From assembly GCF_002265875.1 (NCBI RefSeq), contig NZ_NPFA01000006.1, positions 150 to 64,149 on the forward strand: DNA of 64,000 nt, given 5' to 3'. The DNA is from Marinococcus halophilus. GTDB taxonomy: Bacteria > Bacillota > Bacilli > Bacillales > Marinococcaceae. Every line of letters begins with the position of its first letter. Within the stretch, counting starts at the first letter, position 1. Below the pieces are notes generated by a model. It did no database searches. It was given only the letters and a program-made list of their open reading frames with translations, and was not told the origin of the DNA. Both the position numbers and the translations under genes were made by a program. Of this stretch, positions 8,456 through 16,154 are shown one piece after another.

Positions 8456-9091
8456 TTAGTTGCTTAACACTGGAGATTCTTTTGAAAAATCGCTTGTCTC
8501 AAGCTGTTCGTACAGAAAATCGACAAGCGTCTGGCGGTACAGGGTGTTTTTTAAATTATGGCGACCAGGATAGCCCACCGTCGGCGCATTTTCGCCGGAA
8601 GGCTTATCGGAAAGCACCGGCACCCGCACAAGCGTCCAATCCAGATTCGACTGGCGGATAATGTCGGCTGCATTCGCGTGCTCATTCGAGCCTTTAAATT
8701 TTGCCACCTTCCAGCCCGCAGTCATAAGGCTGAACCGCTTGGACGTGCCGTCCTGCGGCGTTTTCACATCCGAGCTCGTGACCGCCACAAGCCGGTTGAT
8801 ACCGCGTTCCTGCATCGCATTCACAATGTGGGACACACCGGTGCTGAGCGGCGTTCCCTTCGCTGCTTCCTTGCGCCCGAGCAGGCTGACTACCGCGTCA
8901 GCCCCCCTCAAAGAATCGTAAACATTCTGGTAATTCGTAATTTTCCCTTCATGAACAGTTAAATTATCGTTTTCAATTAATAGCTTTTCCGGTTGGCGGG
9001 CGTACACTACTACTTCGCTGCCCTCTTTTAAAGCTTTGCGGACAAAACGTTTTCCCGTGTTGCCGGTCGCACCAAATACAACTATTTTCAT
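8456..9091 (-). CDS. NAD(P)H-binding SDR-like protein (NmrA/YwnB type)
   Basis: A 211-residue atypical short-chain dehydrogenase fold protein. The Rossmann signature GATGNTGK sits at residues 8-15, followed by an Arg (YARQPEK) in the position expected for NADP(H) preference. The catalytic Tyr-X3-Lys pair is not evident, as is usual for the NAD(P)-binding_10 family, which includes flavin reductase-like and sensor-like members. The function is unknown. GGAGGGAACCAAT precedes the ATG. It converges on the methionine-synthase-like gene and shares its terminator. Confidence 0.75.
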   Translation of the reverse strand: MKIVVFGATGNTGKRFVRKALKEGSEVVVYARQPEKLLIENDNLTVHEGKITNYQNVYDSLRGADAVVSLLGRKEAAKGTPLSTGVSHIVNAMQERGINRLVAVTSSDVKTPQDGTSKRFSLMTAGWKVAKFKGSNEHANAADIIRQSNLDWTLVRVPVLSDKPSGENAPTVGYPGRHNLKNTLYRQTLVDFLYEQLETSDFSKESPVLSN

Positions 9092-9490
9092 ATTGGTTCC
9101 CTCCTACTTGTTCACACTGCTCCTCTATTGTACCGGAGATGCAAAGCAAACCCAACCGCAGCAGGGAAAACATAAATAAAAGGAGAGCGATTGAGGCCCC
9201 GGTTGCTCAATCGCTCTCCTTTATATCCATCGATGTGTTAATCTGCTGCTAAAAGCCTCCGGTTCACTTTCTTATGGATGCCCGGCATAAACAACAAGCC
9301 ACTCAACGTGGAAGCCAGGCTCTGCAGAAGCCGTCAACATGATGGATGAAACAGATAATTTTTCAGGGTCAGACCATGTTAGGTCCGCCGGTTGATCTTT
9401 TTACCTGCATGATGCTTTTTTGCAAGAACTACTTAGTTTACGTACAAAGTTGTTTACTGGATCACTTTTTTATAAAAAAATTTTAAGCAA
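9092..9490. other. non-coding gap with a large perfect hairpin and a possible gene fossil
   Basis: No intact gene is supported. On the minus strand a short frame of about 30 codons begins right after a stop codon and ends near 9240 in NRRLLAAD; it has no start and could be the tail of a decayed gene. A 17-base-pair perfect hairpin lies at 9179-9222. Confidence 0.4.
9179..9222. repeat. 17-bp perfect inverted repeat, terminator-like on the minus strand
   Basis: Arms 9179-9195 and 9206-9222 (AAAGGAGAGCGATTGAG and its complement) surround a 10-base loop. On the minus strand the hairpin is followed by TTTTATTTAT. The upstream minus-strand gene already has its own terminator near 9500, so this one may end an unannotated transcript from the 9223-9490 gap. 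Confidence 0.65.
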
Positions 9491-9516
9491 AATAAAAAAG
9501 CCTTCGTTCGAAGACT
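9491..9516 (-). terminator. intrinsic terminator of the TSUP gene
   Basis: On the minus strand AGTCTTCG pairs with CGAAGGCT directly at the stop codon and is followed by TTTTTTATTTT. Confidence 0.75.
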
Positions 9517-9517
9517 C

Positions 9518-10282
9518 TTACATTAAATAATCCCAGGCATTTTTGGCAATTAAAGCGATCGTCACGATGATAAACAGCATCTTCACGTAGGCCGATCCTT
9601 TTTTAATGGCGACATTTGCCCCGACATATGCGCCGGCAATCATCGCGGCCCCCATTGGCAGGCCATACGCGTAATGAATGGAATCAAACCAGATGAATGC
9701 GAGCAGGCCGCCAATGTTGCTCGCAAAGTTCAGCACTTTGGCGTTCCCTGCCGCTTCGACAAAGTTAAAGCCAAGAAAAATAAAAGCAAACAGTAAAAAT
9801 GACCCTGTTCCCGGTCCGAGAAACCCGTCGTAAAATCCAAGCACAACAGCGATAACGGCACCGATGAGCCACACTTTACGAGTGATACTCTGAAAGGTGG
9901 AAAGGCTTCCGAGGTTTTTATTGACCAGCGTGTAGACCGTTACCACAACGAGCAGAATCAAAATAATCGGCTCCAGAATATCGGGTGGGATCCTCTGCAC
10001 GACGATTACGCCGAGCACCGAGCCCGCAAAGGCCAGCGGAAAAAGTGTAAATACAAGACGTTTATTAATCTGGCCGTGCCGGAGAAACGAAACCATGCTC
10101 GTCCCGGAGCCCATCGTCCCGGCAAGCTTATTCGTACCAAGTGCCGTCTGCGGCGACATGCCGGTAAAAAGGAGCGCCGGCATGGCAATCAGCCCGCCCC
10201 CGCCGACTACCGCGTCGACAAACGCAGCGAGAAAACCGATCACAATCAAAAATAATAAAATCGATAATGAAAACTCATCCAT
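9518..10282 (-). CDS. TSUP family (TauE/SafE) sulfite/sulfonate exporter-like permease
   Basis: A 254-residue membrane protein with about eight hydrophobic helices in two similar halves, typical of the TauE/SafE (DUF81) family. The first half carries the glycine-rich VDAVVGGGGLIAMPALL segment and the second half YDGFLGPGTGSFLLFAF, the paired motifs that define the family. Members move sulfite, sulfoacetate or other small organosulfur anions; the substrate here is unknown. I place the start at ATG 10282, which gives the usual N-terminus MDEFSLSILLF; a longer frame adds 32 unlikely residues. The ribosome site is weak. Confidence 0.85.
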   Translation of the reverse strand: MDEFSLSILLFLIVIGFLAAFVDAVVGGGGLIAMPALLFTGMSPQTALGTNKLAGTMGSGTSMVSFLRHGQINKRLVFTLFPLAFAGSVLGVIVVQRIPPDILEPIILILLVVVTVYTLVNKNLGSLSTFQSITRKVWLIGAVIAVVLGFYDGFLGPGTGSFLLFAFIFLGFNFVEAAGNAKVLNFASNIGGLLAFIWFDSIHYAYGLPMGAAMIAGAYVGANVAIKKGSAYVKMLFIIVTIALIAKNAWDYLM

Positions 10283-10410
10283 ATGTATGCAGCCCGCTTT
10301 CTGTAAAAACCAAAGATGTCCCTGCCATTTTACCGATTTCGACCGATGATTTCCACCTGTTTCCAACCACTTCAACATAAAAAGCAGCCGGCGCCGGCTG
10401 CTCTTCTATA

Positions 10411-11127
10411 TTACGTTCGTTCTCCAGACGTTTCTCCCTGTGTTTCCTCTTCAGCTTCTTCATTCTTTTCCTCTTTTTCAGTACCTCGCCCGGTGTTTGT
10501 AACTTCTCCGGCGTCAATGCCGTCTTCATGCAGCCACTTGGCGATAAAAATAAATCCGATTACTGCGATAAAGCTCATTGTCCATGAAAGCACCTGCCGC
10601 AGAATAATTCCTTCGTCAAAGGCTTCTACGCCGTAGCTCTGCACGAGCCAGATTTTAACGAACGCGAGAATAAATTCCCGGAGGGCAAAAAACAGTGTGA
10701 TCGCCTGAAATACCCATAAGTATTTGCGCACATAAAACTGCTTTTTCAGCTGCTTGCGGTCTCCGCCCTGCAGCTCCATAAAATCGACGGTGAAAAAGAG
10801 CCAGATCGGCCGCCTAAAAATAACCGTTAAAATAAAGAATGCACCCATAACAAAATCGTAGTAAATATTGTTCCACAAAAGCTGCAATCCGCCGCCGGCA
10901 ACAAGATCGAGAACAGTGCCGATAATCAGGGTGGCGATCATGTAAATCCCAAACGTATTCACCTTTTTCAACAGTACGAAGCGGTACACTGTATAAATAA
11001 TCCCCGGTACCGAGGATATGAGCATCGCTATATAATCACCTGTATAGTCCCGCGCCATGTTCCAAATAAAAATTGGAAAGACGACGTAAAAAATAATGTC
11101 AAACCACATAATGTGCTTCTGCTGCAC
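10411..11127 (-). CDS. multi-pass membrane protein, VC0807-like
   Basis: A 238-residue membrane protein with about six hydrophobic helices and a long acidic tail (about 210-238) rich in Glu. It resembles proteins annotated as VC0807 family, distant relatives of intracellular septation protein A; no function is established and this assignment is tentative. The start is GTG 11127: AAGGAGGTG lies six bases before it, whereas the ATG at 11145 overlaps that ribosome site. It is divergent from the glycosylase-like gene, with only about 90 bases between them. Confidence 0.6.
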   Translation of the reverse strand: MQQKHIMWFDIIFYVVFPIFIWNMARDYTGDYIAMLISSVPGIIYTVYRFVLLKKVNTFGIYMIATLIIGTVLDLVAGGGLQLLWNNIYYDFVMGAFFILTVIFRRPIWLFFTVDFMELQGGDRKQLKKQFYVRKYLWVFQAITLFFALREFILAFVKIWLVQSYGVEAFDEGIILRQVLSWTMSFIAVIGFIFIAKWLHEDGIDAGEVTNTGRGTEKEEKNEEAEEETQGETSGERT

Positions 11128-11219
11128 ACGCCCCACCTCCTTCATCTATCCTATCACAAGTATAGAATATTTCGCGCCCGGGTATAGAAAAGTCAGGACG
11201 TACACAGGAGGGAAAGCAC

Positions 11220-11846
11220 ATGCTGCCAGAAGCTGCAGTCACAGAGGCAAAAAAAAGAATGGACGGCCACCGGTGTGAAGGCTTTCTCGACGGTCCAAAC
11301 CCGCATGATCCTATTGTAATGATGATCGGGGAAGCACCGGGAGAAACAGAAATTACGGGCGGCGGTCCTTACGATGGGCGAGCCGGCAGGCAGTTTCTAT
11401 CCTACCTGGAGCTTCTTCCGTATCCCGTGGAAGACATCTACGTGACCCGGACGATCAAAAGCCGTCCGTACCGCTGGGGGCACACCCCGGCAGGTAAACC
11501 GCGCAAATATAACCGCACGCCGAACCGCAAGGAAATTATGGCTCATGCCCCGCTTCTTGATGAGGAGATACGCTCGGCTGCGCCTAAGATTCTTTGTCCA
11601 ATGGGACGCACCCCGTACTGGCGGCTTCTTGGACGTTCTCCGCGTATGCCGGAAATTGCTGGCGGGCACTTCACTTCCCCTGTACGGGAGGTCGACATCT
11701 CTTCAGAAAAGTATAGATGGAGCCGGGAGAGATACCTGATTTTTCCGTTGTACCATCCAGCAGCAAGCCTGTATAACCGTTCGCTCGAAACCATCATACG
11801 CCGGCACTTCCATGATCTCGCCCGCCTCCTTTCCGCGCGCTCGTAA
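11220..11846 (+). CDS. uracil-DNA glycosylase superfamily protein, paralogue 1
   Basis: A 208-residue protein of the UDG fold. Motif 1 is GEAPGETE at residues 37-44 and motif 3 is HPAASLYN near 185, both as in family 4 and UdgX-type glycosylases that remove uracil from DNA. The four cysteines that bind the [4Fe-4S] cluster in those families are missing: the usual KCRPP is KSRPY and the later Cys is Ala. The stretch between (about 86-105, ending RKYNRTPN) is longer than in family 4 and sits where UdgX has its linking loop. A close paralogue of the same length lies at 33675. GGAGGG precedes the ATG. Confidence 0.78.
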   Translation: MLPEAAVTEAKKRMDGHRCEGFLDGPNPHDPIVMMIGEAPGETEITGGGPYDGRAGRQFLSYLELLPYPVEDIYVTRTIKSRPYRWGHTPAGKPRKYNRTPNRKEIMAHAPLLDEEIRSAAPKILCPMGRTPYWRLLGRSPRMPEIAGGHFTSPVREVDISSEKYRWSRERYLIFPLYHPAASLYNRSLETIIRRHFHDLARLLSARS

Positions 11847-11896
11847 GTCCCCTTTATGATATATATTAAAAAATAACCATAAAGTAAATTCCATTT

Positions 11897-12070
11897 ATGA
11901 CATATCAACGAACAAAACGAACGGGAATTCGGGGAAATAAGCAGCAAAAGCAGAGCGCGAGCTCGAAAAAAATTATTCATGGAGGGAAACTTGTGGAAGG
12001 TACATTTACCGACTGGAATTTTGCCAAGGACAAAAGTACAATAATTACCGTAACAGCTCTCGTAAAATAG
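11897..12070 (+). CDS. possible small basic protein
   Basis: A 57-codon frame with a Lys/Arg/Gln-rich first half and a shorter neutral second half. ATG 11897 has no clear ribosome site. Within the frame, GTG 11992 is preceded by GGAGGGAAACTT at good spacing and would give a 25-residue peptide. I do not recognise either product. The acetyltransferase gene starts 39 bases downstream, so it may be a leader or a small upstream gene. Confidence 0.3.
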   Translation: MTYQRTKRTGIRGNKQQKQSASSKKIIHGGKLVEGTFTDWNFAKDKSTIITVTALVK

Positions 12071-12109
12071 TATCTTTTCTTTATTATATTACTGAAAGGC
12101 CTGATACCA

Positions 12110-12859
12110 GTGCTTCCTATTACGTTTCACCATGTCCATACCCCGGGACGGCTCATCGAGGACCGCAATGAGTTTCGCCACTACCATTCTTTAGAATGGA
12201 AGCATCATTTCGACAGCAATTTTATTTCCTTTAAACAAATGCCGACGACTGATTACTTTCAGAAAATCGAATCCCGTCTACGCGACTTTCACAGAGCCCG
12301 CGGCCAAAATCACTTAAAATTTCATTTTCCGCCAAATACAGAACTCCCGCAGGCGTTAAACCAGTACCTGCACAGCTCCCTCTACGATGTGAGCGTTATG
12401 GAGCTGTATGCCATCCAGCCGGCTGAATTTCCCCGTCAGGCGCTACCTGAGGGATGCAGCATCCAGCGCGTTGATGTGGAGAGCCTTCCCGCTTTTCTCG
12501 CTATGCAGCTTGAACAGGACCTTCCTTTCGGAGAAGCATACGCTGCCCAAAAACAACAAATGCTCGAGCAGCAGTTTTATGACGCTTCATTTATTCAACT
12601 GATCGCTTATTACCACGGCCGCCCTGCCGGCTTTGTTGAACTGATTGCCAGCGGTCACGCTGTGGAAATGGATAATCTGTTCGTCCATGATGATTTGCAG
12701 CGTAAAGGCATTGGCCATGCCCTGCAGCAATTCACCATGAATCTGTTCCCCGATAAGGCAGTCTTTCTCGTGGCAGACCAGGAAGATACACCGCGCGATA
12801 TGTACCGGAAACAGAACTATGAGCGCCTTGGCTTTCAGTACACCGCTATTTTCCAATAA
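12110..12859 (+). CDS. GNAT family N-acetyltransferase
   Basis: A 249-residue protein whose C-terminal half (about 118-245) is a GNAT domain. The acetyl-CoA pyrophosphate loop is QRKGIG at 197-202, following the beta-strand MDNLFV. The N-terminal 110 residues are a family-specific extension of unknown role. Such proteins acetylate small amines, antibiotics or protein amino groups; no substrate can be assigned. The start is GTG 12110 behind GAAAGG. A terminator follows 14 bases after the stop. Confidence 0.75.
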   Translation: MLPITFHHVHTPGRLIEDRNEFRHYHSLEWKHHFDSNFISFKQMPTTDYFQKIESRLRDFHRARGQNHLKFHFPPNTELPQALNQYLHSSLYDVSVMELYAIQPAEFPRQALPEGCSIQRVDVESLPAFLAMQLEQDLPFGEAYAAQKQQMLEQQFYDASFIQLIAYYHGRPAGFVELIASGHAVEMDNLFVHDDLQRKGIGHALQQFTMNLFPDKAVFLVADQEDTPRDMYRKQNYERLGFQYTAIFQ

Positions 12860-12873
12860 ATACGGTCCTATGC

Positions 12874-12903
12874 AAAAGACGCCCGCGAAAGGCGTCTTTT
12901 TTT
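12874..12903. terminator. bidirectional intrinsic terminator
   Basis: AAAAGACGCC / GGCGTCTTTT with a CGCGAAA-type loop and T tracts on both strands; it separates the acetyltransferase from the end of the guanidine operon. Confidence 0.85.
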
Positions 12904-12905
12904 AA

Positions 12906-14372
12906 TCAGTACATCATATGCATAAACAAAGCAATAATGGGAATGGCGATTAAGGTACGCTGAAAAAAACATACAACCAATTCCCAGAGCTTTACTGGCA
13001 TTCTCGTTGCTTTAATAACAACAATCGATTCAGAAAAGAACACAATTTGTACTAACGAGAGCGTCGTTACAAAATAAACCGCTCCTGCTTCAAGTGCTGC
13101 TAAATCTCCTGCAATCAAAAGAACCGGCAGAAACATTTCGGCAATACCTACGGGGATCGATGGTGCGATCATTGCCGCATTAGGCACGCCGAGAATATTT
13201 AAAAGCGGGATGAATGGCATGCCCAGCCAGTTAAACAACGGAGTATACTCAGCGACAATCAGGCCGGTAATACCAATAGAAGCAAGCATTGCCACTACCC
13301 GCGGAAGCACACCGAGTGCCCCCGCCACACTCGCCTTCACTTCTGAGCCAAGCGGCCGGGCTGTTTCAGCTCTTTTGGCCGCACGCTGGAAGCCACGAGG
13401 AACAATGCCAAGCTCAAACTTTGTCTCCCCTTGTCTTTCTTCTTCTGTCTGCTCCCGTCCGTCAAAATAAACGTCTGGCTGCTTCGACAGAGGTGGAATC
13501 CGAATCATAAAGAAAGAAATAATAAACGCAATCAGCATACCGGAAAAATATACCTGCAGAAAATCCTGACTCAGTCCTGCTGTGTTAATGACCAGCACGG
13601 CAAATCCGACACTGACTGCACTAAAGCTTGTAGCAATAGCCACGGCTTCGCGTTTTGTGTAAACATTCATGCGATACAAACTGCTTGTAATCAAAATAGC
13701 TACAGACGAAGCACTGACAAACGAAGAAATAGCATCGATTGTGCTTTTACCGGGCACTTTAAACAACGGACGCATAACCGGCTCCAGTATCGACCCGATA
13801 AAATCAAGTGCTCCGTAATTTAAAAGCAGCGGCATAAACACAGCGGCCAGCGGAATGATCCAGCCAACGGTAAGCACAATCGAAGGGATAATCGTGCCGC
13901 CTGTATCCGGACCGACCATCCATTCCGGACCGGTGAATCCAGCCAAGCTGTCGTGAAGAGCGTAGACTGACATAAAGACTGCACCCAGCACGTAAAAGAA
14001 AATGTGTACGCCCGTGTCTCCCCCGTAATAGTTTAACAGTCGCCCGCTTCTTTCCGGAAACAACTTCACGTATATACTCATGACGGCATTAGCGAGTACC
14101 ATTACCGTAAAAAGCCACAAACTAAAAGGCACAGAAAGGTTCAAAAGAAAGTTATACAAGTAGCCAAAAACGACATCAGTTTCCCCGTCCACTACTACCG
14201 GAACAAAGAAAACAATTACAGCAATGGAGGTCAGCAGAAATGATTTGATCAATCCTTTTCTCAGCTGTCCCCGGCTGATTTTCTGTTTATCCAGTTCCTT
14301 CCCCTCGAGCGGTGCTGTGTCTCCAGGATTTTTTTCCATATGGTCCGAATCCTCGTCAGCTATATTCTTCAT
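12906..14372 (-). CDS. YjiH family membrane protein, candidate guanidine/amide transporter
   Basis: A 488-residue membrane protein with about ten hydrophobic helices and a soluble acidic N-terminus (about 1-40). It resembles the YjiH family, which carries the nucleoside-recognition (Gate) domain; the FVSASSVAILITSSLYRM and VSVGFAVLVIN regions are typical. No transport substrate is established for the family. It is the last gene of the guanidine operon, 42 bases after allophanate hydrolase, with a GGAAGGAG ribosome site and a shared terminator downstream. Uptake of guanidine or export of a product is inferred from that position only. Confidence 0.75.
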   Translation of the reverse strand: MKNIADEDSDHMEKNPGDTAPLEGKELDKQKISRGQLRKGLIKSFLLTSIAVIVFFVPVVVDGETDVVFGYLYNFLLNLSVPFSLWLFTVMVLANAVMSIYVKLFPERSGRLLNYYGGDTGVHIFFYVLGAVFMSVYALHDSLAGFTGPEWMVGPDTGGTIIPSIVLTVGWIIPLAAVFMPLLLNYGALDFIGSILEPVMRPLFKVPGKSTIDAISSFVSASSVAILITSSLYRMNVYTKREAVAIATSFSAVSVGFAVLVINTAGLSQDFLQVYFSGMLIAFIISFFMIRIPPLSKQPDVYFDGREQTEEERQGETKFELGIVPRGFQRAAKRAETARPLGSEVKASVAGALGVLPRVVAMLASIGITGLIVAEYTPLFNWLGMPFIPLLNILGVPNAAMIAPSIPVGIAEMFLPVLLIAGDLAALEAGAVYFVTTLSLVQIVFFSESIVVIKATRMPVKLWELVVCFFQRTLIAIPIIALFMHMMY

Positions 14373-14414
14373 TTACATACTCCTTCCTGCGAAACATTTT
14401 ACCTGATTAGCTTT

Positions 14415-16154
14415 TTACATCGTTGATTTGGCCGCCTCTGCGCTTTTCCATCCTTTAAAGGAGCTGATGTCTTCTCCTTTAGCACTGCTTTCGCAAATAA
14501 ACCCCATCACGTCGCGTCCATCGTTTAGCTTGATCGTGCCGATTCCTAACGGAGCAGGAATCTTTGCGGCAAACTTTCCTATCTCTTCGATTGGCATCTG
14601 CCATAGTTCAACGTCGATTTCTTCTCCCGCCTCTTCCCGTATTAAGCCGGGCTTGGCCGGTTCGCTGTTTAGGCGTATCAGTTTATATTCCGGAGCCGTC
14701 GATGCTTCTTCCACGAATTCAGCACGATGTTCGGTCATCTGTTTTTCAAGTGGAAAACCTCTCATGTGAAGCCCGCATACGGCGATCAGCTTTTCGGCTG
14801 GTTCTTCCGGCAGAGAAAGCTCTTTCCGCTGCCAGCTTTCTGCTGCCCCCATTAGCAGGTTTTCGGCATCTGAACGGCTGAACAGCGTTACGCCAAAAGG
14901 CACCTCTGGTGCTGCTTGCCCGGCTGGCAGCGCGATTGCACTCATATCAAGCAAATTGCAGTGATTCGTATATTTGCCCATATCGCTGTTTGTCTGTACC
15001 GGGTCTTTTTGGACCTCTTCTCTTGTCCACGTTCCTCCGCATGTCGGAAGCACGAGCACATTATTTTCGAGCCACCGGCCGGTGTGGTGCTTAATTTCCT
15101 GCAGCCGGTGCATCGTCTCAAACAGCTCTGCCGCCCCGTATGCTCTGCCCTCTCCTTTGGAAAGTACTTTTTCGGTTACCGGGAATACGTCGTCGCGGTG
15201 CTTTTCTACAAATGTGCCGAGTGCCGCCCAGCGTTCAGCAATCCAGGGGCCATCGTACAGCACCGATGCCGCTTCACTTAGTATGGACGTATTCACATAG
15301 GACACTTCCTCTGGCCCTTGTTCAAGCTGCTCGACTGTTTTTTTCCATGCCTGCCGGTACTCCTCTTCATATGGCCCATAAAATTCCAGTTCTTCTTCCG
15401 GCAGCAGCCATTTTTTCGGCTTTTGCTTTTGTAAACTTTTAAACGGCTTCGACCAGGGATCACCTGGGTCCATGCCCCGGGCTATCCGATCCACCAGGTG
15501 AATATCATTTATCTCCCAGGTGAATACTGTCACACAATCCAGACTTTCACATGCCGGCACGACGCCGCTGATCGGCCAGGCACCAAGCGAGGGTTTCCAC
15601 CCGATCAGTCCATGCAGCGCAGCCGGAACCCGCCCGGAGCCTGCAGTATCTGTACCGAGGGAAAAAGCAGACAGACCGCACGCTACCGCTACGGCAGAGC
15701 CTGCACTCGACCCACCGCTGATCAGTTCATCCTTGTGTGCGTTATGCGTTTCTCCATAAGGGCTCCGCGTACCGACGAGCCCTGTTGCAAACTGATCCAG
15801 GTTCGTTTTCCCAACCGGTATGGCGCCGGCGTCGACGAGACGCTCCACTACGGAGGCGTGCTTGTCCGGGGTGTAGGTGTATGCTTCGCACCCAGCCGTC
15901 GTCGGCCATCCCGCTACGTCGATATTGTCCTTCACGGCGAATGGTACGCCCCACAGCGGCAGCTCCTCCGGCGAAAACGCAGCCAGCCGGTCAATATACG
16001 GCTGGATCCGCTCCTTGGAAGGAGGGTAGATCCAAATGTTTTTGTGTTTATATTTCACGGCCCTTTCGAGAATGCTGTCTACCACTTCTCCGGGGTCTAT
16101 ACTTTTGCTTCGGTAAGCCGTTAACAGCTCCTGCACTGTCAAATGCTCTGTCAT
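14415..16154 (-). CDS. atzF: allophanate hydrolase
   Basis: A 579-residue amidase-signature enzyme. The Ser-cisSer-Lys triad is visible as Lys75 (AVKDNID), Ser149/150 (SGGSSAGS) and Ser173 (GTDTAGSGR). The C-terminal 150 residues match the second AtzF domain that removes the carboxylate of the intermediate. The enzyme converts allophanate to two ammonia and two CO2. Here the allophanate would come from carboxyguanidine after deimination. The start overlaps the stop of the carboxylase by four bases (ATGA), implying translational coupling. Length is slightly short for the family (about 600). Confidence 0.92.
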   Translation of the reverse strand: MTEHLTVQELLTAYRSKSIDPGEVVDSILERAVKYKHKNIWIYPPSKERIQPYIDRLAAFSPEELPLWGVPFAVKDNIDVAGWPTTAGCEAYTYTPDKHASVVERLVDAGAIPVGKTNLDQFATGLVGTRSPYGETHNAHKDELISGGSSAGSAVAVACGLSAFSLGTDTAGSGRVPAALHGLIGWKPSLGAWPISGVVPACESLDCVTVFTWEINDIHLVDRIARGMDPGDPWSKPFKSLQKQKPKKWLLPEEELEFYGPYEEEYRQAWKKTVEQLEQGPEEVSYVNTSILSEAASVLYDGPWIAERWAALGTFVEKHRDDVFPVTEKVLSKGEGRAYGAAELFETMHRLQEIKHHTGRWLENNVLVLPTCGGTWTREEVQKDPVQTNSDMGKYTNHCNLLDMSAIALPAGQAAPEVPFGVTLFSRSDAENLLMGAAESWQRKELSLPEEPAEKLIAVCGLHMRGFPLEKQMTEHRAEFVEEASTAPEYKLIRLNSEPAKPGLIREEAGEEIDVELWQMPIEEIGKFAAKIPAPLGIGTIKLNDGRDVMGFICESSAKGEDISSFKGWKSAEAAKSTM

